From positions 1 to 39,277 of the forward strand of contig JAHEGU010000030.1 in assembly GCA_024644945.1 (NCBI GenBank): a stretch of 39,277 nt of DNA, read 5' to 3'. Of this stretch, positions 36,086 through 39,277 are shown piece after piece. The notes below the pieces were generated by a model that did not search any database, was not told the origin of the DNA, and saw only the letters and a list, made by a program, of their open reading frames with translations. The translations under genes were made by a program, and so were the position numbers. How positions within the stretch are numbered: position 1 is the stretch's first letter; each line of letters opens with the position of its first letter. The DNA comes from Gammaproteobacteria bacterium. Its GTDB lineage: Bacteria; Pseudomonadota; Gammaproteobacteria; Arenicellales; Poriferihabitantaceae.

Positions 36086-36973
36086 TCAAAGTAAGTGTTG
36101 GTTGAAAAACTTGAGCGTACGACCCCAGGCGATTTGCGCCTGTTCCTCGTTATAGCGAGGAGTGGAATTATTATGGAATCCATGCCTGGTGCCCGGATAG
36201 ACATGCCTCTCGTAAGTGACATTTGCGCTTTTTAGTGCAGCTTCGAACTCCGGCCATTGGGCGTTGATCCTGTCATCATTTTCTGCTGATTGTATGAGCA
36301 AGGGAGCTGTGATCTTCGCAACGTCAGCACTATCAGGAGCGGCGCCATAGAATGGCACGCCGGCCTGGATGTCTGCCCCCATGTTAACTGCGAGAAAATT
36401 GGTGGTTCCACCTCCCCAGCAAAATCCGACGGCACCGAGACTGCCGTTTGACCGTTGGTGTGCCTTGAGGAACCTGGCGCTGTTCAACATATCCTGCTTG
36501 AGCCTGGCCTGGTCAAGGCTTTTTTGCAGAGTCCGGCCATCATCGTCGTTGCCCGGATAACCGCCGGCAGGAAACAGGCCGTCCGGCGCCAGTGCCAAAA
36601 ATCCCTCGATGGCAAATCGCCGTGCGACATCCTCAATGTAGGGATTCAGGCCACGGTTTTCATGAATAACCAGGATGCTGCCACGCTGTCCTTCGGCCGT
36701 GGGTTGAACAAGATAGCCACGCATGGTTCCCGAATTACCGCCGGGTGAATCGTATTCAACATAATTTGCCTTGATGCGCTCATCGGTAAACGAAACTGTT
36801 TGCGCCTCAGCATAGCGCGGCAGCAGCGCTTGGGCCATTGTGAGAGCGGAGACACCCGCGATGGTAATCGCGCTAGCCCGCCCCAGAAATTCACGGCGAT
36901 CAATATAGCCGTGGCAATACTCGTCATATAAATCGTAAATTCTCTGATCTATTTCCTGTTGATTGATGGTCAT
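36086..36973 (-). CDS. Tat-exported dienelactone hydrolase-family protein
   Basis: A 295-residue alpha/beta hydrolase. The N-terminus has a twin-arginine signal (DRREFLGRASAITIAGVSAL) set about 27 residues in and preceded by an acidic helix, so the mature enzyme is periplasmic. The nucleophile elbow is GFCWGG with catalytic Cys. The acid Asp is in ENDDRI, and the His is in TRHGFHN, completing the Cys-Asp-His triad of dienelactone hydrolases. HENRGLNPYIEDVARR is also typical. The natural substrate is unknown; the family includes carboxymethylenebutenolidase and broad esterases. It heads a three-gene set with the DUF6152 and four-helix proteins. Confidence 0.9.
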   Translation of the reverse strand: MTINQQEIDQRIYDLYDEYCHGYIDRREFLGRASAITIAGVSALTMAQALLPRYAEAQTVSFTDERIKANYVEYDSPGGNSGTMRGYLVQPTAEGQRGSILVIHENRGLNPYIEDVARRFAIEGFLALAPDGLFPAGGYPGNDDDGRTLQKSLDQARLKQDMLNSARFLKAHQRSNGSLGAVGFCWGGGTTNFLAVNMGADIQAGVPFYGAAPDSADVAKITAPLLIQSAENDDRINAQWPEFEAALKSANVTYERHVYPGTRHGFHNNSTPRYNEEQAQIAWGRTLKFFNQHLL

Positions 36974-37457
36974 ATTGACTTTGCCTTTGCCCGCTAGACT
37001 GATACCTGATATCGCTGTGAACGAAAACGAATTTCAGGCGCTGATTGTTTGATGATTTAATCGAGTAAATGAGTCACTACCAAGGGAGATCTTACCCCAT
37101 AAAATAACAACTTTGGCTGATAGGTTGGATTAAATCGTTTCTTCCGATCACAGAATAATCAGGTGTTCTGGAGGTACAACGCCCAGCTGTCCTGACTGGC
37201 ATTCATTACGTCAAACTGCTGAATTGACAAAATTTGTGCCATTAAAAAGTTGACGCTAACATGGGTAAAACTAGTGTCTGACTGACGAATTTAAGATCCC
37301 GCGATGGCAACATCGTGCGATTCGATTGTGCGGCAACCGGTGCGTGGCACCCAACCGCGGCTCCGGGTAGGAAATAAACACTGCAGAATGTATCCGAGAG
37401 TCTGCGCGTTACAGGCAGCGACAGAGGCAGAAGCGAGGCATTTGCAGAATCCTGACG
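36974..37457. other. 484-bp gap without a recognisable gene
   Basis: The left part should contain the promoter of the dienelactone hydrolase operon. No conserved reading frame, tRNA or repeat was identified. The sequence beyond about 37370 lies downstream of the ABC permease remnant and may be eroded former intergenic DNA. Confidence 0.4.
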
Positions 37458-37769
37458 CTACTTGCCAACGCTGACTGAACGACGGGACATCATCAGGCTG
37501 AGACCAAGAAACACCGTTCCCAGTCCCCGGCCACGGTTAAGAATTGTGGCCACACAATACTGAAATCAGCGCCGCGAAACACTGCGGCCTGGGCAAACGA
37601 CATATAGTGGCGAGATGACAAATAGTGGCGAGATGGCAAAAGCCAGGTCACCGGCTGGATGAGGTCAGGTTGGCTCTCGATAGGGCTCATTCCTCCCGAT
37701 AGCATCATCATCGGCATGATGGTTAACAGCGTCAACAGAGCAAACTGCGCCATGGAGCGTGATAAAGCT
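37458..37769 (-). pseudogene. C-terminal remnant of an ABC-2 type transporter permease
   Basis: The minus strand reads ALSRSMAQFALLTLLTIMPM, then MMLSGGMSPIESQPD, IQPVTWLLPSRHY, MSFAQAAVFRGADFSIVWP and FLTVAG. After a one-base shift it continues LGTVFLGLSLMMSRRSVSVGK and a stop at 37458. This is the end of an ABC-2 permease of the YhhJ/RbbA-associated type. Two lesions are visible: the frameshift near 37525, and an 18-bp tandem duplication (37604-37621 and 37622-37639) that duplicates the LSSRHY segment. The upstream part is missing. The frame meets a stop at about 37770, ten bases from the edge of repeat copy 2, so insertion of that element probably truncated the gene. Confidence 0.78.
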
Positions 37770-37778
37770 CATCTAGGC

Positions 37779-38066
37779 AGTGTAAAGGAAGAATAACCGC
37801 TATGCGGCATAGTGAGAAACCGGTCCTGAGGTTATAGGAATCACTATTTTAAGCTGAAATTCGGGCACAGGGACTGAGGGGATCTTCGTTTGGCCTGTCT
37901 TTTGCGGGCGGGCAGGTAAGCAAGGAGAGTTCTGCTGGACTTTCCGTTGATTCGGCACGAGCAAACCATTAGCGATGCACCGAGTGGTGTCACAGCCGTG
38001 TAATCAGCTACTCTAAAAGAGGATTCGTTTCATCAAGTTGGCGTGGGTGGAGCTCGGGCAGGATGG
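37779..38066 (-). repeat. 288-bp IS91-type element 3' end, copy 2 (solo end)
   Basis: This copy has the same length as copy 1 at 26349-26636, the same orientation and about 92% identity. The transposase C-terminal codons are preserved (HPARAPPTPT and a stop). Right of 38066 the homology ends abruptly and no further transposase is present, so this is a detached end. The first 50 bases at the putative oriIS side are identical in the two copies. The element abuts an ABC permease remnant on one side and a fragment resembling a different transposase on the other. Confidence 0.85.
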
Positions 38067-38146
38067 ATTGTCTCCAGGCTCGACTCCGTTCTCGTCTTGA
38101 TCAAAGAAATTTAAGTCATAATCGATAAAAGATACAAGCCAAATTT
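38067..38146 (-). pseudogene. Possible IS481-type transposase C-terminal scrap
   Basis: The frame reads EIWLVSFIDYDLNFFDQDEN, then GVEPGDNP. This resembles the extreme C-terminus of integrase-core (IS481-like) transposases, which often end in a W-x-VSFMDYDLGYFD...EP..NPF pattern. It is continuous with the preceding toxin-like frame. It could instead be an unusual tail of the PIN-like protein. Only about 26 residues support the call. Confidence 0.4.
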
Positions 38147-38518
38147 CATAGGTTTTGACGCTCCCATCTGCATAGATACCCGCAAAAAATGGGGATTTGT
38201 TCCGCTTCGGAAATCGCCGGGTTCGGTCGTGCGCTTTGATCAACACATCCGCTATCCCTTTTCCCGTTAGACCTCTGGCACCACAACCATCATCATGGCT
38301 TTGTGTGCTTTCACCGCCCGGATTTCGGGGAACCGATATCGGCACTTTGCACCCTTGGTTATAGCAATCCAGTTACGTTTTGCCACAAAGGCCAACCATT
38401 CATTATCAGGTGCAGTTTGTGGGAGATGGTCATCATGCACCTCCAAAAATACCTGCTTTTTTAAGGGCTTCGGCTACAGCATGCTTTCCCAGGTTGAGGT
38501 CTAAAAATAACGTGAAGA
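38147..38518 (-). pseudogene. PIN-like (DUF5615-type) toxin gene broken by two frameshifts
   Basis: Three overlapping frames together give one protein. The first reads LFLDLNLGKHAVAEALKKAG. The second reads EVHDDHLPQTAPDNEWLAFV, then AKRNWIAITKGAKCRYRFPE. The third reads LTGKGIADVLIKAHDRTRRF, then KSPFFAGIYADGSVKTY. This order (N-terminal LD acidic residue, E-W-L-A, W-x-x-T-K, then PF-x-A-x-x-DG) matches PIN-like domains that partner DUF433 antitoxins. The first shift is in a short A/T homopolymer near 38444-38449 and the second is near 38270. It directly follows the DUF433 gene, as toxins of this pair normally do. No start codon is evident. Confidence 0.65.
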
Positions 38519-38520
38519 GC

Positions 38521-39120
38521 TTAGGCGGCGAGCTGGAGTTCGCATCGGATTGCTTCTTCAATTTCTTCCGTTTTGCGCTCATAATCTCTCGCCAGTTCCG
38601 TCATGGAATCTCCGGCCTTATATCTTTCTGCTATGACCTGGGTAGACAATCCCGTCCCCCGAATCACTGACCTACCCGCTGAGAGGGCGGGGTCTATCAC
38701 AACCAAAGAAGGGGACGTATAGATATCCTGTCGGGTAAACGGAAACAAGCGAATGGGAATGCCATGGTCGTCCCGCTCAATCCGTTTCAGCGCGGCCTTA
38801 ACCACTTCCTTGATCGCATCCTGGCCACCTTCACTGATGTTAATTAATCGACCCATCTCCTCAATAAACAAATCCAAACCATTCGTTTGAAGATCTTGGC
38901 TAATCAGGGGATGACGTTTGCCATGGGTGCTCTTGGTAATACTTTGCAGAAAATCAATCGCGGCCCGGACCTTGTGCATAGGTAACTCATGGATCTTTCT
39001 GATAGTGGCTAACACATGTAGTTCCGTGAGATTAAAAAAGGACAATAAGACCACCGGCTTCAATTGTGCCGTTTCTTTGATCCTGTAAGCGGGTAATTCG
39101 CAGATGTTGGATTTGGCCAT
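38521..39120 (-). CDS. DUF433 antitoxin-like protein, apparently lacking its HTH segment
   Basis: A 199-residue protein. The C-terminal DUF433 domain reads VVIDPALSAGRSVIRGTGLS, then TQVIAERYKAGDSMTELARDYERKTEEIEEAIR. The middle region, LLSFFNLTELHVLATIRKIHELPMHKVRAAIDFL and GLDLFIEEMGRLINISEGGQ, is typical of long DUF433 proteins. In those proteins a MerR-like helix-turn-helix of roughly 40-45 residues separates an N-terminal PAYR-type start from LLSF. Here NICELPAYRIKETAQL is followed almost at once by KPVVLLSFFNL. This suggests an in-frame internal deletion, and the rest of the protein is intact. It is upstream of the broken PIN-like toxin, with a palindrome in its promoter region. Confidence 0.75.
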   Translation of the reverse strand: MAKSNICELPAYRIKETAQLKPVVLLSFFNLTELHVLATIRKIHELPMHKVRAAIDFLQSITKSTHGKRHPLISQDLQTNGLDLFIEEMGRLINISEGGQDAIKEVVKAALKRIERDDHGIPIRLFPFTRQDIYTSPSLVVIDPALSAGRSVIRGTGLSTQVIAERYKAGDSMTELARDYERKTEEIEEAIRCELQLAA

Positions 39121-39154
39121 GGAAACCGGTTACCTGTGCTCTCCTCTCGGGATC

Positions 39155-39168
39155 CAATATTAATATTG
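39155..39168. promoter_or_regulatory. 14-bp palindrome upstream of the DUF433 gene
   Basis: CAATATTAATATTG is fully self-complementary and lies 34 bases before the DUF433 start codon. It contains A/T-rich hexamers that could also serve as a -10 box on the minus strand. Toxin-antitoxin modules are commonly autorepressed through such a site, which fits the position. Binding by this DUF433 protein is doubtful if its DNA-binding domain has been lost. Nothing else was recognised to the window end. Confidence 0.5.
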
Positions 39169-39277
39169 TAGACGTTTCTGACTCAGAAAGTGCATAAATG
39201 CTCATTGCTTGATTTTCAGCTTAGTAGAATCTATTTGACTTCACGGGAGGTATTCATATATCTCTCGGTTTTAGGGT

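Overview
This window reads as a chromosomal segment of a gammaproteobacterium. The evidence is the conserved order thrS-infC-rpmI-rplT-pheS-pheT-ihfA-merR-tRNA-Pro (the Pseudomonas-type arrangement), a DppA-like binding protein, RlmD, a long RNase E with an R/Q/G-rich tail, and the large (about 180 kDa) NAD-glutamate dehydrogenase. Base composition looks moderate in the core genes; several gene fragments in the right half look clearly more GC-rich. No genus can be named from the sequence alone.

Left part (1-14.8 kb) is metabolic and RNA-housekeeping. It holds the start of a dipeptide-binding protein, a HIT-family hydrolase, and two glutathione genes (ChaC-like gamma-glutamylcyclotransferase and a YfcG-like GST) with start codons only 17 bp apart on opposite strands. 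These are followed by cystathionine beta-lyase, NAD-GDH, an exported TPR protein, RlmD and RNase E. A gap of nearly 1 kb follows RNase E, with an AU-rich hairpin just upstream of the rne ribosome binding site. The gap ends at a stringent-type promoter feeding tRNA-Val(GAC).

Central part (14.8-23.1 kb) is the translation cluster. thrS is preceded by a 13-bp minisatellite. infC most likely starts at a non-canonical AUA codon, the type of start that IF3 itself discriminates against. A structured leader precedes rpmI-rplT, and a strong intrinsic terminator sits just before pheST. ihfA and merR overlap, and the cluster ends at tRNA-Pro(GGG).

Right part (23.1-39.3 kb) is an accessory region that starts at the 3' end of tRNA-Pro. 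It holds many gene remnants: MFS and Old Yellow Enzyme fragments joined tail to tail, an IS91-type transposase tail, aldo/keto reductase and aconitase X pieces, a frameshifted small membrane protein gene, an ABC permease tail and a broken PIN-like toxin. Intact genes lie among them: an acyltransferase-3/SGNH protein, a DASH cryptochrome with a DUF2256 partner, a DUF2490 barrel, a two-gene RND efflux pump, a Tat-exported dienelactone hydrolase with DUF6152 and membrane-protein partners, and a DUF433 antitoxin-like protein that seems to lack its usual DNA-binding domain.

The most striking structure is a 288-bp direct repeat at 26349-26636 and 37779-38066 (about 92% identical, no gaps). Each copy carries the last codons plus the 3' non-coding end of the same IS91-like transposase. 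The two copies bracket 11.4 kb of cargo in the same orientation, as expected for one-ended rolling-circle transposition or for a recombination-prone cassette.
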